From Amborella trichopoda (Eukaryota; Streptophyta; Magnoliopsida; Amborellales; Amborellaceae), in assembly GCF_000471905.2 (NCBI RefSeq), contig NW_006499364.1:4645915-4709914 (forward strand): DNA of 64,000 nt, read 5' to 3'. Made by a program: the position numbers and the translations under genes. Below are positions 25,901-34,478 of this stretch, piece after piece. The notes under the pieces are model-generated. The model did no database searches, was not told the DNA's origin, and worked only from the letters and a program-made list of their open reading frames with translations. Numbering within the stretch: position 1 is the first letter of the stretch; every line of letters starts with the position of its first letter.

Positions 25901-28900
25901 TTAGCTGACTAAGAGATAACGACAAAATAAAGGGCTACTTTCAAAAAAAAGAAGAAAAAAAGGACAAAATACAGGGTTTTGCTCTCCACTAAAACTTTCT
26001 AGTACGCCTTGGGAGGGTGTTGGCATGGACTTTTATTGGGTCTTCTGCAGACTCAAAGAGGTGTGAATTTTATATTTGAGGTAGTGGATAGATCCTCAAA
26101 GATGGCTCATTTTATAGCTCGTAAGAAGACCTTGGATGTCATGCGTGTTGCTACTATGTACTTCAAAGAGCCAGTGAGGTTGGATAGTGTTCTTAAGACG
26201 ATACTTCAGATCAGGATACTAGATTTCTTAGCAATTTTTGGGGAACTTTGTGGAAGAAATTGGGTACTCAATTACAGTTCAACAGCATTATCACCCATAG
26301 ACAGATGGGCAGTCGGAAGTGGTAAATCGTACACTTGGAAATCTTCTCAAAAGTATTGTGAGGGAAAAGAAGAAGCAGTGGGATCTATATCTACCACAAG
26401 TCAAGCTTGCCTATAACAGTGTTCATAGCAAGTCTATTGGTAATAGTCCATTCAAGGTGATATATGGGAAGAACCCTATCCATTCATTTAACTAGGTTCC
26501 TGTCCAAATTAATGGGGAGTGTCATGCTACTGTCGACGAATTGGTTTAGCAGAAGAAGGAATTCATGAGCAGGTGCGTGCTAACTTAGAGGCCAATATAG
26601 CCAAATATAAAGAAGAGGCAGATAAACTTCATCACTTTAAGGAATTTAATATGGGTGATGGGGTGATGGTATATCTCAAGAAGGAAAGGCATCCAACAGG
26701 CAAGTAAAACAAGTTCAATGACCACAAGACAAGACGAATCAAGATTTTGAAGAAGATGGACAATTACACTTCCTTCACATATGGAGATTTTTTATATCTT
26801 CAATATTGATGATTTGCTGGAGGCAATGAACAAAAATTCAACCGCCTTGCCACTTAGGTGGCCTTTTTTCAAAAAACGCCTAGTCATGGGCACCTATGCG
26901 CCGCCTCGACCCTTGGTGGGGACAAAAATAAAAATAAAAAAATAAAAAAACTTGAGAAACATGTAAAATTGTAATTTTACTCCTTTAAAAGGGGAGAAAA
27001 GGGTTTTGGGGGGGCATTCTTGCCCCAAAAAACATTTTTAGTGAAGTTTAAGTGAGAAACAACTTGATAAAAACTAGATTTGAAGATTTGTTGAGAGATC
27101 GAACCTTTTTTCGACCCCCTCGAACGGTCACAATATGAAACGATATTCATCCTCAATCTTTTTGAGGCTTATAAAAGCTGTAAAAGAGGAGATTTGGGAA
27201 CCCAAACATTTCGGTTTGGCCCGATATCGAATCCACTTTACAAAGGTTAGTATATTTCAATAGTTTTTATTACGTTATGTATTTTTTTTTCCACAATGTC
27301 TAATGATGTTATTCTTCGCTTTGTGATATATATTTAATATGTTATTATCTATTTGAATTATTATTTGCCCATTTTGATATGCAGCTTGAGTCTTTGGGAA
27401 AACAATTCAATAAAAAAGTCCATTGCCCCCAAACCGAATGAATCTTGTTTTTTACTTCTTTTTTTTAGTTTTATACATGAATTTACTTGTATGATTCATA
27501 AACCACAATTTTTTTTTTATAAACTTTTGAACCGTTAGTGAATGACTTGTGATTTGCGAGATTTAAATGACATCTCGAGTTGATTTTATCTTTTAATGTT
27601 GCTTTTGAGTTATAATTATTTCAATTACAGTCTAATGTCGTAAATGTTTATGTCTGATCTGTATTTTCAATATCTTAACAATATATTATATACAAAACTT
27701 ACTTATTAAATAAAAGAAGACAATTCTATATACAATAAAATGGGGGGAGTTGTGGGGGTCCAACTTTAAAATAAAAAAAGACAACACAAGCCGCCTTGGG
27801 TCTAGGCGGCTGCCTTAGCGCCTAGGCAGCCCGGACCCCAACCACCTAGGTGGCCACCTCTCATTTTTAACATTGGTTGGAGGATCGTAGGCCAATGAAG
27901 AACAAGAAGATCAAGCATTGCTTTGGGTGATTTTCTAGTTATTTTAGCGTGATTTCAATTATTATAAATTGGTTTATTTTCTGGACCAATTGGGGCCCAT
28001 GGTCCACTTCGTTCATATGTGGTTTGGCCTTGGAGAGGCCGATGCCATCAAATAAGGGGATACCTGATACATGTCCATGGTATCTTGTGTTTCTTATGAA
28101 ACAATTCTAAGGAGTCTAATGGTCATGATTGAGAAAGAAGAAACAAACATACATGGAGGAATCCACCTTCCTTAGTCACCAAAGTTCACTGTAAAGCAGT
28201 GTCTGGAACAACGCCAATCTATATTGGAATCGGCTGGTCCCCTACAGAACAGAATACTTCTTTGACATAACTGGTCGGTTATGTCAGGAAATTGGGCGAC
28301 CTAGGAATGCTCAGCACGCTTATATTTGCTTTTTTCATTATTTTTCAATTTTTTATTAATTTTCTATTGACCATTCTCATTACGAGAGAAGGTAGAGTAA
28401 CCCAACCCACCATGCAGAATAGGGTAGCCACGTCCCAGGTAAGTACGCTTTTCTTACCACCTAATAATATCTCACATGTGGGGACTAAATATACTTCATA
28501 AACACTTGCAATTTCTTCTCTTATATCAATTATCAAGGGCTACCAATTTAATCTCTTCCTCTCTCATGTGCATACCATTACAACCATTAGTACCAAATTA
28601 AACTCTCCCTCTATCGTGTGCATGCCATTACTACCGATTTAATCTCTCCCTCTCTCGTGTGCATGCCATTACTCCCTCTCTTGTGCATGTCATCACTAGG
28701 GTATGCATGTGTTTGGTAAATAATACAAGCTACAAACATGTCCATATGTTTTTTTTGGCAAATAATACTGGACAAATAAAGTAGTACCATTTATTGAGTC
28801 AAACGTCATAAGGAAATATTTATTAAAAACAACTAAAGTAGTCTCAAGGAATTATTTACCAAAGACACATAAAGTAGATTTCTATAACTGTCAATATAGC

Positions 28901-31841
28901 ACAATAGCTAATAATTTTTAAATTAAATCTTAATGATTCGATATAATTATCATAATTATAATTAAATGAAATTATCATAATTATAATTAATGAAATTATA
29001 ATTAATATTGTTATATGTACGATGGAGTGCTAATTAGTGTACAAACAACTAGTGGATAGACAAGTGAGTTTTCAGTGACAATACGTCTACATCAAGGGTC
29101 AACATTGAGCCCGTACCTCTTTGTCTTAGTTATAGATAACTTAACTAGGCACCTATAGGATGAAGCACCATGGTGCATGTTGTTCGCAAATGACATAGTT
29201 TGATCGATTAGACCCGAAAAGGCATCAACACAAAGTTAGAACTTTGGAACGATGCTCTAGAATCCAAACATTTTAAAATTAGCTAGACTAAGACAGTATA
29301 TGAAATGCAAGTTTAGTAATAATAGGAGTAGAGACGAGGAAGTAGTTAAGATTGACGGCCAGAAAGTATAAAAAATGCCACACTTTCGATATCTTGAGTC
29401 AATAATATAGTAAAATTGAGAGATTGATGAAGATGTCGCATACAAAATTAGAGCTCGGTGGGCGAAGTAGAGATGTGCAATTGGAATATTATGTGATTGT
29501 TGCATACCAATGAAGCTGAAGGGCAAGTTCTATAGGATAGTTGTAAGACCAACTTTGCTTTATTGGGCTGAATGTTGGGCAAACAAAAAACAATATACCC
29601 ATAGAATGACTGTAGCGGAGATGAGGATGTTGAGATGGATGAGTTGCAAGACAAGGGATAGAATTCGAAATGAATCCATTCGAGAGAATGTAAGTGTGGC
29701 ACCAATAGGCAATAAGATGAGAGAGAGTAGACTTGGGTGAGTCTGACTATGTGTGGCACCGACCAAGTACAGCACCTGTTAGGAGGTGCGAGTTAGTTCA
29801 AGTGGAAGGACTTAAAAGGGCAAGGGGTAGGCCCAACAAGACGTGATTGGAAATAGTTAAGAAAGATATGGGGACTTATGGCCTCACTGAGGATATGACC
29901 TTTAATAGAGCAGAATGGCGAACCAGGATTTTTGTAGCCGGCCCCAATTAATTGAAAAAAGGTTATGCTGATGATGATGATAATTAATATTGTTATAGTA
30001 AATGATATATTTATTACATAATTTTAATCATGTTAATATTGTAAGAAAAATAATTTTTCATTTTGATATTCATAGATTTAGCAACCAGCGCCATATCTTT
30101 TAATGAGCATGATGTGCGTATGAGGGGACTCCAACTACCATCCATCAATGATCTATACTAGATCTACTTATCTTTTCTCTATATTAGAACAGAGTTATGA
30201 GGTGTATGTAGTTGTGGTGCACAATATATACGAGTGTCATTATGTGCAAGAATTCGAATTCCTAATCACTGTATTGATAAATGCTAACAATATAATTTCT
30301 TGATAATTGTATGGTCTTATAGATTCACTTTATTGCAATAAGTTGCATTTTGAACTTCATTTTGAATGTGAAATGAATGTAATGGTCAATAAACACTCAG
30401 ACATAAAACAAGTTCTGTGTATTTACGTATTTTCTATAAAATAATAAAAATCCATAATGCAATAGCCCCTTGTTTTAGAAATCTAAAACCCTAGATTTTT
30501 AAGAAATTTTAGCAATTTCTTGAAATTCTTTTAAAACCTAACTAAACTGGCTGATCCACCAATCCAGATAGTTGATTCACCGATTTAGATCAATTTCCTA
30601 TAGGAGAGATTCGCCAAGCCGAGCTGGTCTTCCAAACACTTCTCTAAAGGTGTCCAGGAAATAGTTGTTTCTAATTCAAATCGGCAAGTGAATTAAGAAT
30701 CTTGGATCTACATCTAAAATCTGTTAAATCATGAGCCTGAAGCTCCAGCAAGGATATCCTTCTCCTTAAAAAACAACCTTAACTAAGAGAAATCGTTAGG
30801 GGTATGATATATTTCAAACACTTGCAAGATACTTTTTCTATGATTTCATAACATCCTCCGACAAATATATAGTCTCAAGAAATCCCTAATGGTAACCTTC
30901 CCTACCCTTTTATACAGTTGAATTCAATGAACTTCACGTTAACTCCATTACCATCCTACATTGACTATGAAGTTCAAGAACTTAACCTCAATTGTATCCT
31001 AGATAAAAAGAAACAATCAGGTTCATGGGCTTTGTCCTGAGCCATATTAAACACCAGCTCTTTAACTTCAGTTTCTGAAAAGGCTACCCTTACCCTGCAC
31101 CTAGATGCTAGCTGCGACCAGGTCAATGGTCGAACCATTCATTGCATTAGATTGATAGGATCAATTTTCATGAAATGACAGTTAATAGCTTGCTTTGGAA
31201 TACCAAAGAGCAAATGGTGAAGGTCAGAACATTTCGTCAAGCTTTTCACCTCTATGATAGCAAGTATTTGCATGAATAACTTGCACTCCACAAAACTTAA
31301 AATCACAAGCGAATAAAAATTAATTTATACGGAGCTCCTTATCTGAATTATAAGGTCCCAATTCAAATCATCAGATCAAGTAGTAAGAGAAAGAAAGATG
31401 GAAAGAGAACAGCACGCAACTAGAATAACATGGTAGAAAGAGATTACTGCATACTTTCCAAAAGGATGAGTGAATCCCCAACGGCCCACGGGGAGAGAAA
31501 AAACTAATGGTCCTACTATACAGAGATAAACAAATTAAGAAGAAAATAACCCATTCAAAAAAAAAATAAAGAGACATCAGCTATTCTTCAGCATTTACAC
31601 ATAACAGCTCATTCTAGAGAGCGAGAAACATCAAAAATAAAAACTGAAACGAAAATCGCCAGATTAAAGGGGGGAAACTAGGGTAGGGGAGAGAAAGAGA
31701 AAAAAAGCAGACCTGTTGCTGGTGGTTTTGATGGAAAGAAGAAGTGGGGTTGGAGAGAGGATGATGAGTTGTGGGAGTACGACGAAGGGAGTGGGCAGCG
31801 TCCTCGGCCACGTAATCCTTCACTCTGAACTCAACTACCAT
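10860..31841 (-). CDS. VPS35L: VPS35L-like gene, 5' part (six exons seen)
   Basis: This host gene encodes the N-terminal part of a VPS35L (C16orf62-type) protein, the VPS35-like subunit of the Retriever complex with VPS26C and VPS29, which returns cargo from endosomes to the cell surface. Exons seen on the minus strand are 31713-31841, 17354-17540, 16520-16550, 16216-16400, 13537-13696 and 10860-10956. All visible junctions are GT-AG and in phase. The peptide carries [47 protein letters not shown] and [20 protein letters not shown], which I know from the VPS35L family. One exon supplying 3n+2 bases is missing between the first two listed. The C-terminal majority of the protein, after the last exon here, is not found. 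The first intron is 14.2 kb because of transposon insertions. Assignment is from memory of the family. Confidence 0.85.
10957..12007. other. intron sequence, nothing recognised
   Basis: AT-rich intron of the VPS35L-like gene. A 109-codon minus-strand frame at 11155-11484 does not resemble the family, and the exons on either side already join in phase. No repeat family was recognised. Confidence 0.5.
12008..12245 (-). mobile_element. 3' end of an RTE-type LINE or derived SINE
   Basis: Read on the minus strand this ends with CATATAGCCAACCCC, then GGGGTAAGGCTTGGATG, then a run of GAT repeats (12010-12033). It also contains GACAGCCAGCGTAAA and a proline-rich-looking CCCCTAAACCTGTCCC stretch. These are the familiar terminal words of plant RTE-clade LINEs and of SINEs that share their tail. 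The upstream limit is not clear. It lies in an intron, in the same orientation as the host gene. Confidence 0.65.
12617..12774. mobile_element. foldback MITE, 67-bp arms
   Basis: Left arm 12617-12683 and right arm 12708-12774 are near-perfect inverted copies, beginning CTCCCACACCCATGTGTG and ending CACATGGATGTGGGAG. The 24-base loop (12684-12707) contains CACATGGGTGTGGGA, a further direct copy of the right terminus. The whole could fold into a long hairpin. The element has no coding capacity. No clear target duplication was found, so the superfamily is left open. It lies in an intron of the VPS35L-like gene between two AT-rich microsatellite tracts. Confidence 0.8.
12811..12866. repeat. AT microsatellite
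   Basis: A run of TA/AT dinucleotides with small interruptions ends just before the assembly gap. A shorter run lies at 12583-12594. Such tracts often break assemblies. Confidence 0.8.
12882..13371. other. assembly gap (490 N)
   Basis: Every base from 12882 to 13371 is N. The gap falls in the intron between the exons at 13537-13696 and 10860-10956, which join in phase, so no exon need be lost in it. Its true size may differ. Confidence 1.
13537..13696 (-). CDS. VPS35L: VPS35L-like exon
   Basis: The 160-base exon follows the acceptor TTTGCTGTTGCAG and ends before the donor GTTAGT. It starts in phase 0 with [20 protein letters not shown], then runs through [20 protein letters not shown] and ends with one base (G) of a Glu codon. 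FYP..FVL.T.ILDT.G.LV.ERI is conserved in animal VPS35L as well, as I recall it. This exon joins without a gap to 16216-16400 on one side and 10860-10956 on the other. Confidence 0.88.
13697..16215. other. AT-rich intron with purine-rich tract
   Basis: This 2.5-kb intron of the VPS35L-like gene is very AT-rich from 13900 to 15100. From about 15119 to 15560 the plus strand is dominated by GA repeats (polypyrimidine on the gene strand). ORFs in this tract are low-complexity artefacts. No transposon was recognised. Confidence 0.65.
16216..16400 (-). CDS. VPS35L: VPS35L-like exon
   Basis: A 185-base exon after the acceptor ACTATGTAG and before the donor GTAAGA. Its first two bases complete an Ala codon with the microexon. 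It reads [20 protein letters not shown], then [20 protein letters not shown] and ends ALKLSIK in phase 0. LEELDDP, the YV.RL.EL..E...AW segment and the ALKL.I. ending are family hallmarks. A longer frame opens upstream (from 16422), but only the acceptor at 16401-16402 keeps phase with the microexon. Confidence 0.87.
16520..16550 (-). CDS. VPS35L: VPS35L-like 31-nt microexon
   Basis: Phase logic required an exon of 3n+1 bases between 17354 and 16400. On the minus strand a 31-base segment after GGTGCACAG and before the donor GTCTGG reads [10 protein letters not shown] plus one base. It fills the place where relatives carry a short SDV-type segment after the ...IAS ending of the preceding exon. 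Joined with the next exon it gives G|CA (Ala). Its small size and the exact phase fit make it a true microexon in my view, though the donor is not the strongest form. Confidence 0.75.
16551..17353. repeat. intron with two local tandem duplications
   Basis: Within this 803-base intron, 16802-16866 and 16867-16931 are near-identical 65-base copies (TCTTTTTATCAAAAATGCAA). A second diverged pair shares CTACCCAAT.TATTCCC.CAGTT near 17014 and 17131, with AGGGTACAAACC occurring at about 17048 and 17097. No coding is implied because the exons on both sides already connect through the microexon. Confidence 0.7.
17354..17540 (-). CDS. VPS35L: VPS35L-like exon
   Basis: A 187-base exon after the acceptor TTTCTTTCAG and before the donor GTAAGT, both strong. 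The first base completes a codon from an upstream exon. It then reads [20 protein letters not shown] and later [19 protein letters not shown], ending IRIAS in phase 0. In plant relatives a Phe-Phe precedes DPL, which fits a TT|T split codon. KEW..F...LMQ.FPV is the recognisable plant VPS35L signature. Confidence 0.87.
17541..17829. other. intron sequence, nothing recognised
   Basis: Start (on the plus strand) of the 14.2-kb first visible intron of the VPS35L-like gene. It holds A/T runs only. The missing second exon was looked for here and not seen. Confidence 0.5.
17830..18287 (+). repeat. LTR-like fragment related to the chromovirus LTR
   Basis: This stretch shares layout and words with 21600-21988: a TATA-like AATATAAAAGAGATG, GTGGGGCC, a GAA-rich part, GAACCCTAG, GAAGAACCCTAGGTTTCTTC, CTTGTGCTTG and a terminal CTGCATCA. 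It is probably a solo LTR or LTR remnant of a related chromovirus. A threefold repeat of a TACTATTCATG-type word lies at about 17965-18006. Borders are approximate. Confidence 0.45.
18288..20599. other. intron sequence with low-complexity tracts
   Basis: This holds a GT/TA-rich tract near 18828-18875, a repeat-like segment at 19655-19925 rich in GACACGTGTC-type words (a common plant dispersed repeat, weakly supported here), a CT-rich tract at 19960-20450 and a C run at 20449-20461. No exon of the host gene was recognised. Confidence 0.45.
20600..21430 (-). repeat. possible LTR sequence, minus orientation
   Basis: On the minus strand the segment 21090-21430 reads like an LTR leader: GGTCCCATTAGG, a TATA-like CTATAAATACTTGTG at about 21174-21188 and a poly-A-rich end. 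The sequence to 20600 is AT-rich without coding. No partner LTR was found, so this is a tentative call. Confidence 0.3.
21557..21988 (+). repeat. left LTR portion of the chromovirus
   Basis: The block before the primer-binding site contains a TATA-like region near 21770-21790, GAAACCCTAGGTTTCTTC and the terminal CTACATCA. Part of it (21557-21672) matches 27884-27998 beyond the pol region, the mark of a terminal repeat. The exact 5' border is not clear. Confidence 0.6.
22248..22900 (+). pseudogene. chromovirus gag remnant
   Basis: A frame opens at 22248 with a charged N-terminal part, followed by [20 protein letters not shown], which resembles the chromovirus gag motif KVDIPDFEG. A Trp-containing gag core follows to about 22900. 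It is a decayed fossil in the same orientation as the RT remnant. The antisense frame over 22179-22511 is a shadow. Confidence 0.65.
24137..24559 (+). pseudogene. chromovirus reverse transcriptase remnant
   Basis: A readable stretch of 140 codons carries the RT core blocks [47 protein letters not shown] and the region of the catalytic aspartates. It supports a Ty3/gypsy chromovirus. RNase H-like words ([15 protein letters not shown]) follow at about 24780. It is part of a broken element. Confidence 0.8.
25223..25659 (+). mobile_element. RTE LINE 3' fragment nested in the chromovirus
   Basis: A 437-base 5'-truncated RTE-type LINE with the words KLKG(K) near 25240, [15 protein letters not shown]-like coding near 25300-25350, and a 3' end with GATGATGATGA (25641-25651). 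It is flanked by TTCAAGGAGAT (25212-25222) and TCCAAGGAGAT (25660-25670), an 11-base target duplication with one difference. It separates the RNase H-like from the integrase-like part of the chromovirus and is therefore younger than it. Its coding carries several stops and shifts, for example the stop after LCSMVLN near 25295. Confidence 0.75.
26009..26710 (+). pseudogene. chromovirus integrase remnant
   Basis: Integrase core words are visible: [19 protein letters not shown] at about 26063-26120 and, around 26519-26707, [20 protein letters not shown], typical of the region after the integrase core in chromoviruses. It is decayed, as is the rest of the element. Confidence 0.7.
26824..27875. 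mobile_element. non-autonomous hAT element
   Basis: Inverted ends CAATGAACAAAAAT (26824-26837) and ATTTTTAACATTG (27863-27875) are flanked by GCTGGAGG (26816-26823) and GTTGGAGG (27876-27883), an 8-base target duplication with one difference, as is usual for hAT. Subterminal GCCGCCT/AGGCGG-rich words at both sides (26841-26910 and 27790-27860) are typical of plant hAT ends. The 1.05-kb body holds no transposase-like frame, so it would depend on another element's transposase. It sits at the edge of the chromovirus 3' LTR. Confidence 0.85.
27884..27998 (+). repeat. right LTR portion of the chromovirus
   Basis: This block shares CAAGCATTGCTT, GATTTTCTAGTTATTT and TTTATTTTCTGGACCAATTG with 21557-21672. 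Homology stops at about 27998, so only a small part of the LTR remains. The hAT element lies immediately before it. Confidence 0.6.
27999..28997. repeat. intron sequence with a short tandem repeat at 28545-28690
   Basis: About three diverged units share ATTTAATCTCTCCCTCTCTC and GTGTGCATGCCATTAC at roughly 50-base spacing. The rest is AT-rich with ATAATTATAATTA repeats at 28945-29000. No exon or known transposon was recognised. Confidence 0.55.
29016..29979 (+). mobile_element. 5'-truncated RTE LINE with 18-bp target duplication
   Basis: This 964-base copy begins inside the reverse transcriptase and ends in GATGATGATGA. Recognisable words are [66 protein letters not shown] and [20 protein letters not shown]. 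The 18 bases ATAATTAATATTGTTATA occur immediately before (28998-29015) and after (29980-29997), without a difference. The catalytic FADD block reads FAND here, and several in-frame stops and shifts are present, so the copy is inactive. It lies in the first intron of the host gene, antisense to it. Confidence 0.9.
29998..30984. other. intron sequence, nothing recognised
   Basis: AT-rich intron DNA of the VPS35L-like gene. I searched it on the minus strand for the missing second exon and found none. Confidence 0.45.
30985..31115 (-). mobile_element. small L1-type LINE fragment
   Basis: The minus strand reads [20 protein letters not shown] followed by HEPD, closely resembling the start of the L1 reverse transcriptase in plants (F.E.EV...L..M..DKAPGPDG). 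Flanking sequence is decayed on both sides. It has the same orientation as the host gene, in its first intron. Confidence 0.5.
31713..31841 (-). CDS. VPS35L: VPS35L-like first coding exon
   Basis: The exon starts at the ATG at 31841 and encodes 43 residues beginning [20 protein letters not shown], matching the plant VPS35L start (M-x-EFRxxxYxAE) as I remember it. It ends ...HQNHQQQ in phase 0 before the donor GTCTGC. No alternative ATG in this frame lies nearer. The next exon found (17540) needs two preceding bases, so a small exon is missing between them. The sequence downstream of the donor is a long pyrimidine tract. Confidence 0.8.
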
Positions 31842-32040
31842 TTCTCTTATTCTCTAGTGGAGCTGATTTCAAAATTGCAAGGGCAGGCAACCGGGAGTTC
31901 TAAGATGCACTGCATTAGCAGCAAGGTTTTTAAAGCCCGCATGCCATAACAGAATTAAGAGCTGCTCCGCCTCCGTCCCACATGTTACATCGAATTGTTT
32001 AACCTTTGTTTACAAGAAGTGATGGTCTAGCGACCATTCT
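31842..32040 (-). promoter_or_regulatory. presumed 5' UTR and promoter of the VPS35L-like gene
   Basis: The 200 bases before the start codon separate the gene from the inverted-repeat element at 32056. No TATA box or other defined site could be assigned. The call rests only on position. Confidence 0.3.
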
Positions 32041-32055
32041 TTTTTAGGAAACGCG

Positions 32056-32824
32056 TATAGTGGGACCATTTATTTTTATTATAAAGTCCACAATTAATCT
32101 TGATATTGTATCTAAACGCGAGTACTGTATTTATTCTATTGACCAAACTCAGACTTTAAAAGAAACTTTTTCGAATTTTATGATACACCCATATAATCAT
32201 TTCGAATTTTATGATACACCCATATAATCAGATATCACCTTGGATGGTTACTGGGTTTTATTAGGCTACACCACTTGTTTATATACCCTTAAAGTCATCA
32301 TTTTTTATTTTACACTGGATGGTTACAAATAAGGGTGTTAGGCTCAACCACTTGTGTATCCTTAAAGTCCTCAATATATGCCCTTATACCCTTAAAGTCC
32401 TCAATATATACCCGTAAAGTCATTATTTTTGGATACTTAAATACTTTTCGATTCGAATATGAAATTTTTCAAGTAGGGGTATTTTTTGGTCATTTAGAAG
32501 GGTAGAATGGATATTTATATAAAATAGTGACATTCTATTAGTAGTTAAAAAACAATTAATTAATGCTTCTTGAGGGTGATGTCACACACCATATCGGTAA
32601 TGTCATTGTCCAATATTGTTAATAAATACTTTTGTTTCTATTAAAAATTTCTATTTTACCCTTGATTAATTACTTAAAATACTCCTAGATAAAAAGTTAC
32701 TACATTATATAAGGTATCTAAGTGTCCAAAAATGTTGATGACTTTAAGGGTATATGCCACAAGTGGTGCAGCCTAACAAAACCCTTGCGACCTTGTATGA
32801 AAGGTAAATGGTCCCATTGTATAA
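32056..32824. mobile_element. non-autonomous inverted-repeat DNA element
   Basis: Outer ends share TATAGTGGGACCATTTA (32056-32072) with its inverse at 32804-32824. Inner arms 32250-32305 and 32726-32786 share TTAGGCTACACCACTTG and ACCCTTAAAGTCATCA in inverse orientation. The left half is internally duplicated: TGGATGGTTAC recurs at 32241 and 32316, and CTTAAAGTCCTCAATATAT occurs twice near 32362 and 32391. A 31-base direct duplication (CGAATTTTATGATACACCC) lies at about 32171-32230. No transposase frame is seen. Long, complex inverted ends point to a Mutator-like or foldback element, but no target duplication was identified. Confidence 0.6.
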
Positions 32825-34478
32825 AATCTTTTTTTTTTATTACAAAGAGGTCAATATTTTCACTCATTAGATTTCAAATTAGATGGCGTAGGATGAATCA
32901 CAAAGTTTAAGAATTTCCTTTTTTGAACGTTGTGTTAATTCAATAACATTTTTATAACTACTTATTTTGAAATTTAAGAGACAAGATTAATTGTAACCTT
33001 CTTGTACATAAGGTAAATTGTCTCAGTCTACTTTTCCTTAAAACTAAAAGGACAAAATTTATATAAGATTGACATAGAATTAAGTTGTACATATAAAATC
33101 CTTTAAAAAAGTTATTTGATACTGGAAAAACATCTAATTGATGATCTCGAGATTGAGATGTATAGATATGGGAAAAAAAAGTGATTTCAATTTTCAAGTT
33201 TTAAAAATAGTATATTTTATAACACATTATCTTAACCATCCATTTTCAAGATTTTCATACGTTCGTAGATCTATTGGACTTGAACTCTTTATGGAATTTA
33301 AGATTTTATAATTAGAGATAAAAAGAGATTTTTACACTATCCTAAGAATTTTCGACACATCTCATGAAAAAGTTTGGAGGTTCACCTTAATTTGATTGTT
33401 TAAGGTTGCAACCTTGTACAAACCTCACCCAGAAGAAAAAGGAGATGAAAAGGAAAACAAACATAAATATTTATTTTTTAAGGAATATTTAAAAAATGTC
33501 TCTGAAATTTATAATTTTTTTGTTTTTAAGTTTATTGCTTTCTCAAAATGTTGTGGTTTGTATAAGGCCGAGGCCATAAACCATAAAAGTAAGGCGTGCT
33601 TTCAAAAAGTGTCCAAATATGTTTCAATACTGGAAATCTTTATGATAGTCAGAAAATTTATTTTCATCTCTAATTATAAAATTTATAGCTTTAACAATAG
33701 TGCAGATCGATGAGATCTATGAACACTTGAGAATCTTAAAAGTTGGCAGTCCAAAAATGCATTACACTATGCACTATTTTCAAGACTTGAAATCTATTTT
33801 TTTTTAATGTAGTACATCTTGAGGTTGAGATGATCAATTTGAGGATTTTCAGACATTGAAGCAACCTCTTTGAGTAAATTTTTTAAATGCGTCTTAATTA
33901 GATTGTTTAGGGCCTTGCCCTTATATAAACGTTTTTGTTCTCAAAATGCCCTCAAGTTTTGTACTTAGAGTAACAGTAACAAACTAAGGTTGCAGCCTCA
34001 AAATTGTGAAAAAATATTGTTCAATACTAAGAGTATTGAACATTATTGGCTCAATGTAATATTTGGTTTTCTCAATACATGACAATTTCCTTTTTAAATA
34101 AAAAGTAGCTTGGTGCTCTTAACACCGAAAATTAATGTTTTTTCTTTCTTACGTAAGCCAATTCAGCACTCATAGTATCGAACTACTCCGGTTGGTCCAC
34201 CCCACTTAAAACCTCATTTGTCCCCTGTTCATCTCTCACCATCACTCTACATGACCCTGGGCCTTCTTTGCTCTCTCGACAAATTAGAGAAATCTCTCTC
34301 TCTCAATCAAGGTCTAGATCCTTCAATTCTCTCTCTACAAAAGCCCTGTCCTTTTAGGTCTGCAAAGGCATCTCTCTCCAGTGTTTCCAACGCATCTTTT
34401 CTTTTCTTTCCTTTATTTTCTTTTTCTTTTATTTTTAATTGAAAATACCTATGAAATTTTCTCTAATTTGATGCTCAT
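32825..34478. other. intergenic AT-rich DNA
   Basis: No gene was recognised. Frames such as 33396-33713 are short and lack family features. A CT-rich stretch with TCTCTCTCTCAATC lies at 34280-34400. Confidence 0.5.

Larger units (their letters stand above)
21557..27998 (+). mobile_element. Ty3/gypsy chromovirus fossil (CRM-like)
   Basis: An old gypsy element in the first intron, antisense to the host gene. A left LTR portion ends at 21988 and is followed by a primer-binding site (TTGGTATCAGAGC, 21991-22003). Gag-like coding lies at about 22248-22900, reverse transcriptase-like at 24137-24559 and RNase H-like at about 24770-25140. Integrase-like coding is at about 25710-26710, and a block homologous to the left LTR at 27884-27998. 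The RT wording ([38 protein letters not shown]) resembles the CRM lineage of chromoviruses. A LINE (25223-25659) and a hAT element (26824-27875) sit inside it. It is broken in well over ten places and clearly not functional. Confidence 0.75.
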
